Source: Hyphomicrobiales bacterium
GTDB lineage: Bacteria > Pseudomonadota > Alphaproteobacteria > Rhizobiales > Kaistiaceae
Direction: 5' to 3'
DNA: 64,000 nt
Assembly: GCA_017305635.1 (NCBI GenBank)
Contig: JAFKKF010000008.1
Span: 186,001-250,000, forward strand
The notes below the pieces were generated by a model. It searched no databases and was not told where the DNA came from. It was given only the letters and a program-made list of their open reading frames with translations. Below, piece by piece: positions 34,842 through 44,492 of the stretch. How positions within the stretch are numbered: the first letter of the stretch is position 1; every line of letters begins with the position of its first letter. Position numbers and translations under genes: made by a program.

Positions 34842-34887
34842 TTGACTAAACGAAGGCGGTCGGCGACCATTGACGCCAATCGATTGG
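34842..34887 (+). promoter_or_regulatory. promoter and LacI operator copy 1
   Basis: TTGACT (34842-34847), a weak -10 near 34865-34871, and the perfect palindrome CCAATCGATTGG at 34876-34887. The same 12-bp palindrome occurs in front of two more operons, with the LacI gene among them. Its central CG is typical of LacI-family operators. It precedes the amidohydrolase/MIP18/Ldh2 operon. Confidence 0.75.
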
Positions 34888-34933
34888 AGCGGGATGCCAA
34901 AAAGCCCGCCCGGGGGAGGCGGAGGGTTCGGCA

Positions 34934-36028
34934 TTGAGCATCAACGGCATGTTCGTGTTCGACAGCGTGGTGCACGGCTTCGATTCGACCGCCGCCAATG
35001 TCGCCAGCCGTTACGGGCGTTCGCTGCTCCTCGCCAATCACGGCTTCCAGTGGGCGATGGTGCCCGACCCGTATCGGCTGGAGCCGCTCCGCTATTTCCA
35101 GGCGGTCAGCCCGGATGTGCTGGAATCTCTCCTGTTCCTGGAGAGCGATGTGGACATGGCCTGCTACCACATGGTGCCGGCCTTCGGCTTCCTGCACGAC
35201 ATGTCGCCCATGTCCGTGGGACTGGAGCTCAAGCGCCGGCATCCCCACCGCGTCGTCAACTACGGCGGCGTCAGTCCGCTGCAGGGACGGAAAGCGCTCG
35301 ACGACCTCGACCGCCAGGTCGAGGAATGGGGGATCATCGGGCTGAAGCTCTACCCGGTCGACGTCGTCGATGGCGAGGTGCGCGTGCTCCGCTTCGACGA
35401 TCAGGACGTCCTCTATCCGATATTGGAGCGCTGCCGGAAGCATGGCGTAAGGGTCGTTGCGGTCCACAAGGCGATGCCGCTCGGCGCGGTGGCCATGGAT
35501 CCGTTCAGGAACAGTGATGTCGACTACGCGGCCATAGATTTTCCCGACCTCAACTTCGAGGTCGTGCATTCGGGCTTCGCCTTTCTCGACGAGGCCGCCT
35601 TCCAGATATCGCGCTTCCCGAACGTCTATGTCGGGCTCGAATCGACGGCCGCGCTGGCGGTGCAGCATCCCCGCAAGCTCGCAAGGATCCTTGGCGAGTT
35701 CCTGATCATGGGGGGCGGAAAGAAGCTTTTCTATTCGAGCGGGGCTTCCTCGCCCCATCCGCGACCGACGCTGGAGGCCTTCGCGCGGCTGGAAATGCCG
35801 CGCGACATGGTCGAGGGCGACGGCTATCCCGAGCTGACCGACGCCATCAAGGCGGACATTCTCGGCCGCAACTACGCGGCCATGCATGGCATCGACATCG
35901 GCAAGGCGGCGGCGGCGATCGCCGGCGATTCGCTCAGCCGCGAACGCGCCAGGGGGATCGCTCGTCCCTGGCAGCGCCTGCCGACGCCGCCTGTCCCGGA
36001 CGATCTCGCCCGCGAGACGCGCCTGTGA
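34934..36028 (+). CDS. amidohydrolase-family (Amidohydro_2) protein
   Basis: 364 aa, TTG start seven bases after GGAGGG; an ATG at 34949 is the alternative. The TIM-barrel amidohydrolase pattern is loose: FDSVVHGFD at the first strand where HxH is normal, GIIGLKLYPVDVV, VVAVHKAMPLGA, FEVVHSGFAFLDE and LFYSSGASSPHP. It resembles the ACMSD-like branch (decarboxylases and hydrolases) with partly altered metal ligands. It is the first gene of the first LacI-controlled operon and overlaps the MIP18-domain gene. Confidence 0.78.
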   Translation: MSINGMFVFDSVVHGFDSTAANVASRYGRSLLLANHGFQWAMVPDPYRLEPLRYFQAVSPDVLESLLFLESDVDMACYHMVPAFGFLHDMSPMSVGLELKRRHPHRVVNYGGVSPLQGRKALDDLDRQVEEWGIIGLKLYPVDVVDGEVRVLRFDDQDVLYPILERCRKHGVRVVAVHKAMPLGAVAMDPFRNSDVDYAAIDFPDLNFEVVHSGFAFLDEAAFQISRFPNVYVGLESTAALAVQHPRKLARILGEFLIMGGGKKLFYSSGASSPHPRPTLEAFARLEMPRDMVEGDGYPELTDAIKADILGRNYAAMHGIDIGKAAAAIAGDSLSRERARGIARPWQRLPTPPVPDDLARETRL

Positions 36029-36390
36029 GCCCCGCCGCTGCCGACGGACGGCGCGAGGAGATCATGCATGTCCTCGATACGATCCACGACCCGTGCAGTG
36101 CCGCCATAGGCAAGCCGATAGGCCTGGTCGGCATGGGCATCATCGATGACGTGTCTGTGGCAGGGGACGAGATATCGGTGACCGTCCTGCCGACCTTTCC
36201 GGATTGTCTCTTTCGCGGGGTCTTCGAGGAGAAGATCGAAAAGGCGCTCGGAGGGCTGCCCTGGTGTCGGCATGTGACGGTGAGGTTCCGCGCTGCCGAT
36301 CACGGATGGGACGAGACGCGCATGACCCCCGAGGCGCGGGCGCAACTTGGCCGCCGGCGTGTCATTTCCACAGGAGATTGTGCGGCATGA
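36025..36390 (+). CDS. MIP18/DUF59-domain protein (iron-sulfur assembly type)
   Basis: 121 aa, GTG start overlapping the previous stop. VLDTIHDPCSAAIGKPIGLVGMGIIDDVSV plus VTVLPTFPDCLFRGVFEEKIEKAL matches the MIP18/PaaD-like domain, including the conserved DP near the N-terminus and a Cys in the PDC segment. Such proteins help mature iron-sulfur or di-iron enzymes, so its place between an amidohydrolase and a dehydrogenase is unusual. It may mature a metal site in the amidohydrolase, or have a new role. Confidence 0.8.
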   Translation: MSPAAADGRREEIMHVLDTIHDPCSAAIGKPIGLVGMGIIDDVSVAGDEISVTVLPTFPDCLFRGVFEEKIEKALGGLPWCRHVTVRFRAADHGWDETRMTPEARAQLGRRRVISTGDCAA

Positions 36391-37436
36391 CTGAGCCAGT
36401 ACGCGTCGAACGCGCGGCGCTTGCGGCGCTCTGCAATGGATTGCTCGTCGCCGCGGGTGCCACCGCTGGAAATGCTGCGGCGGTGGTCGATCACCTCATC
36501 GAAGCCGACACGCTCGGTCTCAAGTCGCACGGCATCATCCGCGTGCCGCAATATCTCGACGACATCGCCGCTGGCGGCATCGATCCCGCCGCAGGCCCTT
36601 CCTTCACCCTGTCGGCGCCTGGCCGCGCCGCCTGTGACGGTGGCAAGGGCTTCGGCCAGGTCGTCGGCGCGGCCATGGCGAAGAAGGCCATCGAGCTGGC
36701 GCGCGCGACCGGGGTCGCTTTCGTGACCGGCCGGCACATGGGACATACCGGACGCATCGGCGCCTATCCGGAGGCCATCGCGACGGCCGGCCTGGTCGGA
36801 ATCACGGTCTGCAGCGGGCCCCGCTCGGGGCATTGGGTGGCGCCCTTCGGCGGCCGCGACGGGCGCCTCGCCACCAACCCGATCGCCTATGCCTTTCCGG
36901 TCGCAGACGGGCTACCCGTGGTGGCGGATTTCTCGACCAGCGTGGTGCCCGAGGGCGTGGTGCGGAGCCTCCGCAACCGTGGCCTCGCGGCGCCGGCCGG
37001 GGCGCTGCGCGACGCTGCAGGCCGGGAGACGACGGATCCCTCGGTGCTCTACGCCACGCCGCGCGGGTCGATCCAGCCGCTCGGCGGGCCCTTTGGCTAT
37101 CGCGGCACGGCACTCGGCATTCTCGTCGACGTGCTGGCGGCCCTGCTTGCCGATGATGACGCCGAGGATCCGCAGCGTGAGGGTTCCAACCTTGCCGTGC
37201 TCGCGATCTCGGCCGGCAGCGGTTTCGCGGGACGCGCCGAGCGCATGGCGCGCTATGTCCGCTCCTCGCCCGCCAATGATCCGGCGCATCCGGTGATGAT
37301 GCCCGGCGAGCGCGAGCAGCGTGAGGCAGTACGCTCAGGCAGCGGCCCGATACTGGTCGACGCGCCGACATGGCAGTCGCTGTGCGAGCGCGGAAATCGC
37401 GTGCAACTGGCAATACCGGACTCGCGTCCGGCATGA
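36387..37436 (+). CDS. Ldh2/malate-lactate dehydrogenase-family oxidoreductase
   Basis: 349 aa, start overlapping the previous stop. Family signs are LIEADTLGLKSHGIIRVPQYL (catalytic His in SHG), GKGFGQVVGAAMAKKAIELA, HMGHTGRIGAYPEAIA and ATNPIAYAFPV. These enzymes reduce or oxidise 2-oxo/2-hydroxy acids or ureidoglycolate-like compounds with NAD(P). It is the end of the first LacI-controlled operon. Confidence 0.92.
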   Translation: MTEPVRVERAALAALCNGLLVAAGATAGNAAAVVDHLIEADTLGLKSHGIIRVPQYLDDIAAGGIDPAAGPSFTLSAPGRAACDGGKGFGQVVGAAMAKKAIELARATGVAFVTGRHMGHTGRIGAYPEAIATAGLVGITVCSGPRSGHWVAPFGGRDGRLATNPIAYAFPVADGLPVVADFSTSVVPEGVVRSLRNRGLAAPAGALRDAAGRETTDPSVLYATPRGSIQPLGGPFGYRGTALGILVDVLAALLADDDAEDPQREGSNLAVLAISAGSGFAGRAERMARYVRSSPANDPAHPVMMPGEREQREAVRSGSGPILVDAPTWQSLCERGNRVQLAIPDSRPA

Positions 37437-37443
37437 CCTTGTC

Positions 37444-37496
37444 TTGACGCTCGGGAGAAGCTGACGCTATCTTCGCCAAGAACGCCAATCGATTGG
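37444..37496 (+). promoter_or_regulatory. promoter and LacI operator copy 2
   Basis: TTGACG (37444-37449), -10 TATCTT (37468-37473) at 18 bases, and CCAATCGATTGG at 37485-37496, just downstream of the -10. The leader to the ATG at 37638 is long (about 140 bases) and otherwise featureless. It controls the FrcBCA-like importer operon. Confidence 0.78.
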
Positions 37497-37637
37497 GGAT
37501 AGCGGTTCGACGTCGGGTGCGCTGGCTGCGAAGTGGATAGGGCGACGCGAGGGTCGGCGAATCTCTTTCTTGGACTAAAGACCGCATATCGCCGGCGAGG
37601 GACCGGATAGAACGGTCGGATCTGGGAGGAAAAGAAG

Positions 37638-38609
37638 ATGAAGATTACGCGGAGTGTGATCGGCCTGGCGGCGGGAGCCCTGCTCTCGGCGTCGGGTCTG
37701 GCGGCCCATGCAGAGGACAAGCAGCTCTACATCATCGGCGTCTTCCACGCCGACGTGTCGAACAGCTTCTCCTCGGTGGTGAAGAAGGGCGTCGAGCAGG
37801 CCGGCAAGGACCTGAACGTCAAGGTCGAGTTCGTCGGCCCCGACAAGTTCGATGTCGTCCAGGAAGGCCAGTTGATCGAGGCGGCGATCGCCAAGAAGCC
37901 CGACGGCCTGTTCGTCTCGCTTGCCGATTGCGATGCTCTCAAGCCGATGGTGCAGCAGGCGATAGACGCCGGCATTCCGGTAATGTCGTTCAACAGCGGC
38001 GCCAGCTGCTTCAAGCAGGTCGGCTCGCTCGTCCATGTCGCCGAGGACGGCCTTGAAGCCGGCAACGGCGCCGGCGAGCGCCTGGTGGCACTCGGCGCGA
38101 AGAACGTGATCTGCCTCAACCACGAGGTCGGCAATGCCATCCTCGAGGATCGCTGCAACGGCATCAAGGCGGCGGTCGAGAAAGCGGGCGGAAAGGTCAG
38201 CATCGTGCCCACGAGCCTCGCCGATCCGAGCGTCACCAAGGGCGCCATCGAGTCGGCCTTCCTCAAGGATCCGACCATCGACGCTATCGGCGGGGAATGG
38301 GGCGGCGGCCCGAGCCCGGCGGTGATCGACCAGACGCTCACCGAGCTGAACCTCCAGGGCAAGGTGATCGTCTCCTACTTCGATCCAGGTCTCGACACGC
38401 TGCCGATGATCAAGGAAGGCAAGATCGCCTTCGAGACCTCGCAGGTGCCGTTCAACCAGGGCTACCTGCCGGTCGAGTTCCTGGCTGCCTACCTCCGCTA
38501 CGGCGTCCTGCCGGGCGGGCCCACGGGCGTCGTCAGCAATGGCGGCTTCTTCATCGACAAGACCAACGTCGACAAGATCACCGACCTGGTGAAGGGCGGC
38601 ATTTACTGA
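37638..38609 (+). CDS. CUT2 sugar ABC substrate-binding protein (FrcB-like)
   Basis: 323 aa with strong ribosome site GGGAGGA and a signal peptide ending AAHAED. It has the Peripla_BP_4 fold (LYIIGVFHADVSNSFSSVVKKGVEQAGKDL, IAKKPDGLFVSLADCDALKP, IPVMSFNSGASC). The order binding protein-permease-single-domain ATPase is that of the rhizobial FrcBCA fructose importer, but the ligand is not proven. A perfect hairpin follows the stop. Confidence 0.92.
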   Translation: MKITRSVIGLAAGALLSASGLAAHAEDKQLYIIGVFHADVSNSFSSVVKKGVEQAGKDLNVKVEFVGPDKFDVVQEGQLIEAAIAKKPDGLFVSLADCDALKPMVQQAIDAGIPVMSFNSGASCFKQVGSLVHVAEDGLEAGNGAGERLVALGAKNVICLNHEVGNAILEDRCNGIKAAVEKAGGKVSIVPTSLADPSVTKGAIESAFLKDPTIDAIGGEWGGGPSPAVIDQTLTELNLQGKVIVSYFDPGLDTLPMIKEGKIAFETSQVPFNQGYLPVEFLAAYLRYGVLPGGPTGVVSNGGFFIDKTNVDKITDLVKGGIY

Positions 38610-38631
38610 GCCGCCGCCGTAGAGGCAGATG

Positions 38632-38658
38632 GAGGGCCGGTCCTCGCGACCGGCCCTC
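38632..38658 (+). terminator. attenuator-like hairpin after the Frc-like binding-protein gene
   Basis: GAGGGCCGGTC (38632-38642) and GACCGGCCCTC (38648-38658) form a perfect 11-bp stem with a five-base loop. It lies between the binding-protein stop and the permease start. No T-run follows, fitting mRNA 3' protection or attenuation. Confidence 0.65.
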
Positions 38659-38682
38659 GGGTTCGATCGAACAGGAGTCGCC

Positions 38683-39708
38683 ATGACCATGGCTCTGCCG
38701 CATTCGCGCACCCGCGAGCTGCCGCTTGGCCGCCGCATCGTCGAGAGGCCGGAGGTTGGCGCCGCGATCGGCGTCATCGTGCTCTGGGTTTTCTTCGCCA
38801 TCATCGGCGGCAGCGATGGCTTCCTGACCACCCGCGGCATCGCGAGCTACCTGAACATCGCCGCGCAGGTCGGCATCGTCGGCACGACGGTGACGCTCCT
38901 TCTCATCGCGGGGGAGTTCGACCTGTCGATCGGCTCGATGGTCGGCTTCTCCGGCATGATCATCGCGCTCGGCACCACCCAGGCCGGCATGCCGCTCTGG
39001 CTGGCGCTCCTCTGCGCGCTCGCCTTCGCCGTGCTCTATGGCTACGCGGTCGGGATGCTGGTCGTGCGCTGGAACATTCCATCCTTCATCGTGACGCTCG
39101 CCGGCCTGTTCCTGCTCCGCGGCGCCACCATCGGCTTCTCGCGCTCGATAGCCCAGCAGCCCTATATCGGCGGCGTCAAGAACGCGATCGGCACCGATCC
39201 GCTGCAATACCTCTTTGCGGGCAAGCTGTGGGAGAGCCTCGACGTCGGCTTCCTGTGGTGGATCGGCCTCGTGATCGTCGGCGCCATCGTCCTTACAAAG
39301 ACGAAGTTCGGCAATTGGATATTCGCCGTCGGCGGATCGCCCTCGGCGGCGCGTGCCTCGGGCATCCCCGTGGCACGGGTCAAGATCATCCTCTTCATCG
39401 CGGTCTCGGTGTCCGGCGTCCTGCTTGCCGCCATCCAGGTGTTGAGCCTCGGCTCGGCCGACTCGTTCCGCGGCCAGGGCAAGGAGTTCGAGGCGGCCAT
39501 CACCGCCGTCATCGGCGGCACGTCCCTGTCAGGCGGCACCGGCTCGATCATCGGCACCGCGATCGGCGCGCTGACCCTCGGTATCGTCCGGCAGGGCCTC
39601 TTCTTCGCCGGCGTCGACTATGACTGGTACCAGGCGATCCTCGGGCTGCTTCTCCTGCTGGCCGTGATCATCAACCAGTTCGCCCGCCGCAACGTGAGCA
39701 AGAGCTGA
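38683..39708 (+). CDS. CUT2 sugar ABC permease (FrcC-like)
   Basis: 341 aa, with the start after AGGAG; the frame upstream spans the hairpin and is not coding. RbsC-type motifs are IAGEFDLSIGSMVGFSGMII and TAVIGGTSLSGGTGSIIGTA. It has about nine hydrophobic segments. The gene is three bases from the ATPase start. Confidence 0.94.
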   Translation: MTMALPHSRTRELPLGRRIVERPEVGAAIGVIVLWVFFAIIGGSDGFLTTRGIASYLNIAAQVGIVGTTVTLLLIAGEFDLSIGSMVGFSGMIIALGTTQAGMPLWLALLCALAFAVLYGYAVGMLVVRWNIPSFIVTLAGLFLLRGATIGFSRSIAQQPYIGGVKNAIGTDPLQYLFAGKLWESLDVGFLWWIGLVIVGAIVLTKTKFGNWIFAVGGSPSAARASGIPVARVKIILFIAVSVSGVLLAAIQVLSLGSADSFRGQGKEFEAAITAVIGGTSLSGGTGSIIGTAIGALTLGIVRQGLFFAGVDYDWYQAILGLLLLLAVIINQFARRNVSKS

Positions 39709-39711
39709 GCC

Positions 39712-40520
<809 letters not shown>

Positions 40521-40521
<1 letters not shown>

Positions 40522-41339
40522 TGGCGCTGGCGACGGGCCTCGCGGGCAAGGCGGCGCTCATCACCGGCGCCGCCTCCGGCATCGGGCGCGCCATCGCCCT
40601 GGCCTTGGCTTCCGAAGGCGCTGCCGTTGCCGTTGCCGACCGCCAGCCGGCCGAGATCGTGGTCGGCGAGATACGGGCTCGAGGCGGCAGGGCGCACGGG
40701 ATCACGGCCGACGTGTCGGATGAGCACCAGGTCGTGCGCATGGTCGCGGAGGCGGCGGAACGTCTCGGTGTCATCGATCTCTACGTCAACTGTGCCGCCG
40801 GGACATGGCACGAGCCGGTCACCGGCGTGACGCGGCAGGGCATCGAGCGGACTATGGCGACCAACCTCATGGCGTCGGTCTTCGCCATGCGCGAGGTCGC
40901 GCGGCATCTGATCGTGGCCGGGCGCGGTGGGGCAATCCTCGCCGTCGGCTCGACGGCGACCGCGAGCGCCCAGCCGCGCGAAACCGCCTATCGCGCATCC
41001 AAGGCGGCGCTGAAGGCGCACATCGAGGTGGCGGCGGTGGAGCTGGCCCCGTTCGGCATAAGGGTCAATCTGCTGACGCCGGGTGCCACCGACACGCCCT
41101 TCGTCGCCGGCGCCTCCGCCACGCAGCGTAGCCGGGCCCTTCGCGAAGTGCCGCTCCGTCGCGAGGCGCAGCCCGAGGAGCTGGCTCCCGCTGCCCTGTT
41201 CCTCCTGTCGGACCGGCTCGCCGGCTATGTCACCGGCAGCGAGCTGGTCGTCGATGGTGGCCTGCGCCTGAGGCCGATCTTCGGTGGCAGTGACGAGGAA
41301 CTGCGGAAACTCAATCTCCAGGGAGAGGCTGCATCGTGA
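40521..41339 (+). CDS. SDR-family sugar dehydrogenase
   Basis: 272 aa. Motifs are TGAASGIGRA, DLYVNCAAG (variant of NNAG), VGSTAT with the Ser, YRASK, and GSELVVDGG. It lies between an importer and an SMP-30 lactonase, so oxidation of the sugar to a lactone is the likely step. Confidence 0.92.
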
Positions 41340-42202
41340 CCGAGATACGCGTAGCCCTCGATGCCCATGCCGAGCTGGGCGAGGGGACTTTCTGGGACCC
41401 GGATGCGCGCGTCCTTTGGTGGGTCGACATCTGGGGGAAGCTCATCCATCGCTTTGACCCGGCGACCGGCGCGGACGAGACCTTCGCGACGCCCGCCTAT
41501 GTCGGCAGCCTGGCGACCCGAACGGAGGGCGGGCTCGTCGTAGCGCTCGCCGACGGCTTCTATTTCTTCGATCCGCCGACCGCTCGCTGGCGGAAGGTGA
41601 TCGATCCGGCGGACCGCCATCCCCATGCCCGCTTCAACGACGGCAAGACCGACCGGCAAGGCCGCTTCTGGGCGGGGACGACTTTCGAAGATCCGCCGCG
41701 GCCGACCGAGTACGTGGGCGCGCTCTACCGCCTGGACGCGGACCTCACCGTCCATCGCATGGTCGACGGCATAGGCTCTTCCAACGGCCTCGCTTTCAGT
41801 CCCGACGGGCGCACGATGTACTATGCCGACAGCACGGGCGGCTACGTCTGGGCCTGGGACCTCGACCCGGCGACCGGCGAGATCGATCGTCGCCGCATCT
41901 TCATCGACTTTCGCGATACCGGCGGCTGCGCCGATGGTGCGACCGTCGATGCCGAGGGTTGCTACTGGACCACGCTGCCCGAGTCGGGGAAGCTCGCGCG
42001 CTATGATCCGGACGGCAAGCTCATGCGCGTGATCATGATGCCGACGGCCATACCGACCTGCTGCGAGTTCGCCGGGCCGGCACTCGACACCCTTTACGTC
42101 ACCAGCGCCAGGCTCAGGAAGCTCACCGATCCGCTTGCCGGCGCGCTGTTTGCCCTCGACGTCGGCGTGAAGGGCCTGACGCTGCCGCCATTTGCCGGCT
42201 AG
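41336..42202 (+). CDS. SMP-30/gluconolactonase-family lactonase
   Basis: 288 aa, GTG start overlapping the SDR stop. Family features are AELGEGTFWDPDARVLWWVDI (metal Glu), RFNDGKTDRQGRFWAGT, SSNGLAFSPDGRTMYYADS (metal Asn/Asp) and GGCADGATVDAEGCYWTT. It opens the aldonolactone made by the SDR to the acid. Its 3' end overlaps the convergent LacI gene by four bases. Confidence 0.94.
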   Translation: MTEIRVALDAHAELGEGTFWDPDARVLWWVDIWGKLIHRFDPATGADETFATPAYVGSLATRTEGGLVVALADGFYFFDPPTARWRKVIDPADRHPHARFNDGKTDRQGRFWAGTTFEDPPRPTEYVGALYRLDADLTVHRMVDGIGSSNGLAFSPDGRTMYYADSTGGYVWAWDLDPATGEIDRRRIFIDFRDTGGCADGATVDAEGCYWTTLPESGKLARYDPDGKLMRVIMMPTAIPTCCEFAGPALDTLYVTSARLRKLTDPLAGALFALDVGVKGLTLPPFAG

Positions 42203-43248
42203 GCGCGCGGCGGCGCGGTCGAGCCGCGGATGACCAGCTCGGGCATTTCCGGGATGACGATTGCCGAGACCGGCTTGCCGGCGAGCCGGTCGAGGAGCAT
42301 GCGTGCGCCCACCTCGCCCATGCGCGAAAGGTGCATGCGGATGGTGGTGAGCGGCGGCGAGGTGTGGGCGGCGAGCGCCAGCTCGTCGCTGACGATGACC
42401 GAGATGTCCCGGGGCACCGAATAGCCGGCCTCGTTGAGCGCCTTGATAAGGCCGATGCCGGACAGGAACGAAGCGCAGTAGATCGCGGTCGGCATGTCGT
42501 TGCCGGCCTTGGCGAGGAGTTCCCGCGCCGCCACTTCGCCGGCGGCTTCGGTGTAGTTGGTATAGACGATCCACTCGTCGCGCACGGGCAGTCCACGCGC
42601 CTTCATGGCATCGCGGAAGCCGGCGAGGCGGCGCTGCCCGGTGTCCACGTTGGAAGGGCCGGCGACGTGGGCGATCCGACGGTGGCCAAGCTTGACGAAG
42701 TGCGAGACGGCGACTTCGGAGCCCTTCGGGTCGTTCATGACGACCGATCCGGGGACGCCGGTGGAACGCCGGTTCATGAGGACGATCGGAAATCCGCTGT
42801 CTGCCACGCCGCGCACCAGCTTGTCGCGGATGGTGGCGGTCAGTACAAGGACACCATCGACGCGCCCTTCGAGCACCAGCCGGTCCCATCCGAGTTCCTG
42901 GCGATGGTCGGGCCGATCCTCCATGACGATGACGTGCCAGCCGGCGACATCGGTGACCGACTGCACGCCGCGGAAAATCTCAGCGAATCCGGGATTGGCC
43001 GCATCGGGGATGATCAGCCCGATCGCCTCGCGCTGCCGCGTACGAAGGCTGCGGGCCACGCTGTTCACATGGTAGCCCATCTCCCGGGCCGCGGTGAGGA
43101 TGCGCTCGCGTGTCTCCTGCTTGGCGGGCTTGCGCTCGTCACCGCGGAGCACGCGCGAGGCTGTCGATGTGTCGACGCCGGCGCGCCGCGCCACGTCCCG
43201 GAGCAGGACGACTTTTCCCGGCGAATTGCGCTGATCCTTGCGAGCCAA
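42199..43248 (-). CDS. LacI-family regulator of the 34.9-46.5 kb regulon
   Basis: 349 aa from a TTG at 43248 (LARKDQRNSPGKV). The longer frame to 43431 would cover its own operator and lacks homology. The N-terminal helix-turn-helix is VVLLRDVARRAGVDTSTASRVLRGD, with hinge YHVNSVARSLRTRQ; then the sugar-binding domain (IGLIIPDAANPGFAEIFRGVQSV, GLVRDEWI-like segments, DELALAAHTSPPLTTIRM). Three copies of CCAATCGATTGG flank neighbouring operons, so it is inferred to repress all three and be released by the imported sugar or a product. Confidence 0.92.
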   Translation of the reverse strand: MARKDQRNSPGKVVLLRDVARRAGVDTSTASRVLRGDERKPAKQETRERILTAAREMGYHVNSVARSLRTRQREAIGLIIPDAANPGFAEIFRGVQSVTDVAGWHVIVMEDRPDHRQELGWDRLVLEGRVDGVLVLTATIRDKLVRGVADSGFPIVLMNRRSTGVPGSVVMNDPKGSEVAVSHFVKLGHRRIAHVAGPSNVDTGQRRLAGFRDAMKARGLPVRDEWIVYTNYTEAAGEVAARELLAKAGNDMPTAIYCASFLSGIGLIKALNEAGYSVPRDISVIVSDELALAAHTSPPLTTIRMHLSRMGEVGARMLLDRLAGKPVSAIVIPEMPELVIRGSTAPPRA

Positions 43249-43392
43249 GTTGGAAAACGCGCCTTTGGTCTTGGTGTTCGAGTCGAGGAACCTCTGTTCC
43301 GTCCGAATCCACCCCGGGAGCCGAACGCAGCGCCCTTGCTGATATCGTCCGCCGCGTGTCGCCACAAGCGTGGGCGCGTGGGGCGACCGAGG

Positions 43393-43439
43393 TTGACACT
43401 TCGCGACGCTGTTGGATATGGTCATATCCAATCGATTGG
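43393..43439 (+). promoter_or_regulatory. promoter and LacI operator copy 3
   Basis: TTGACA (43393-43398), -10 TATGGT (43417-43422) at 18 bases, and CCAATCGATTGG at 43428-43439 over the expected start point. It precedes the E1 alpha/E1 beta/lipoyl/aldolase operon and lies upstream of the divergent LacI gene. Confidence 0.8.
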
Positions 43440-43462
43440 GGAAGACGGAGGATCACCCGGCA

Positions 43463-44491
43463 ATGTCGCAAGGCGCCATGAAGGAAGCGGCACAGGAGGG
43501 CGATCGCCGGTTGCCCTCGCTGGATGTTCTCTTCGGCATGCATCGCCGGATGGTCGGCATCCGGCAGTTCGAGGAGCGGGTCCGCACCGACTATCTCGCG
43601 CGGCGCATGCCGGGTTTCACCCATTCCTACGTCGGCGAGGAGGCTGTGGCTGTCGGCGGCTGCGCCGCGCTCGAGCCCGGTGACCTGATTACTTCGACGC
43701 ATCGGGGCCACGGGCACGCGATCGCCAAGGGTGTCGGCTTCCCGGCAATGATGGCGGAACTCTACGGCAAGCTGCCGGGCGCTTGCGCAGGGCGGGGCGG
43801 CTCCATGCACATCGCCGACTTCTCGCTCGGCATGCTTGGCGCCAACGGCATCGTCGGCGGCGGCTTCGGCCTTGCGGCGGGCGCTGCGCTCGCGGCGCAG
43901 TTCCTCGGCAACCGCGACTTGACGCTCTGCTTCTTCGGGGACGGCGCGATCAACAAGGGCCAGTTCCACGAATCGATCAACTTCACGGCGCTCCGTCGAC
44001 TGCCGGTGATCTTCCTCTGCGAGAACAACCAGTTCGCGCAGTATACGGCAATCGAGCGCACGACCGCCGGTGCGCTCGCCGATCGCGGAACGCCCTTCGG
44101 CGTGCCCGGAGCCGAGGTGGACGGCAACGACGTGCTGGCCGTGTATCAGGCGGTGCGCACCGCCGCCGATCGGGCACGGCGCGGCGAGGGGCCGAGCCTG
44201 ATCATCGCCAACACGTACCGGTTCTATGGCCACAATGTCGGCGAAGCGGTTCCCTATCGGAGCGAGGCCGACGTCGCCGAACGTCGGAAGCGCGATCCGA
44301 TTCCGCGCTACGAGGCCTGGCTGCAGGCCGAGGGCCTGATCGACGCCGCCGGATGCGCGGGCGTCTGGGAAGAGGTCACTCGCGAGGTCGACGAGTCGGT
44401 GGCCTTCGCGCTCGCCGCCGCCGACCCCGATCCGGCAACCGCCATGGACGACCTCTACGCTTCCACCCGGGCTGCCTGGAGCACGCAGTAA
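43463..44491 (+). CDS. TPP-dependent 2-oxoacid/acetoin dehydrogenase E1 alpha subunit
   Basis: 342 aa; the start at MSQGAMKEA is downstream of the operator and follows GGAGGA. The thiamine pyrophosphate motif is clear: FFGDGAINKGQFHESINF and FLCENNQFAQYT. HSYVGEEAVAVGGCAALEPGDL and HRGHGHAIAKG are typical E1 alpha segments. It forms a heterotetramer with the E1 beta next door and decarboxylates a 2-oxoacid or cleaves acetoin-like compounds. E1 alpha proteins of this family are usually near 330 aa, so the length is normal. Confidence 0.93.
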   Translation: MSQGAMKEAAQEGDRRLPSLDVLFGMHRRMVGIRQFEERVRTDYLARRMPGFTHSYVGEEAVAVGGCAALEPGDLITSTHRGHGHAIAKGVGFPAMMAELYGKLPGACAGRGGSMHIADFSLGMLGANGIVGGGFGLAAGAALAAQFLGNRDLTLCFFGDGAINKGQFHESINFTALRRLPVIFLCENNQFAQYTAIERTTAGALADRGTPFGVPGAEVDGNDVLAVYQAVRTAADRARRGEGPSLIIANTYRFYGHNVGEAVPYRSEADVAERRKRDPIPRYEAWLQAEGLIDAAGCAGVWEEVTREVDESVAFALAAADPDPATAMDDLYASTRAAWSTQ

Positions 44492-44492
44492 G

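Noticed and set aside
43249..43431. Long start for the LacI gene at 43431
   Set aside because: It would make the coding region span its own operator and promoter, and the added residues do not resemble LacI proteins.
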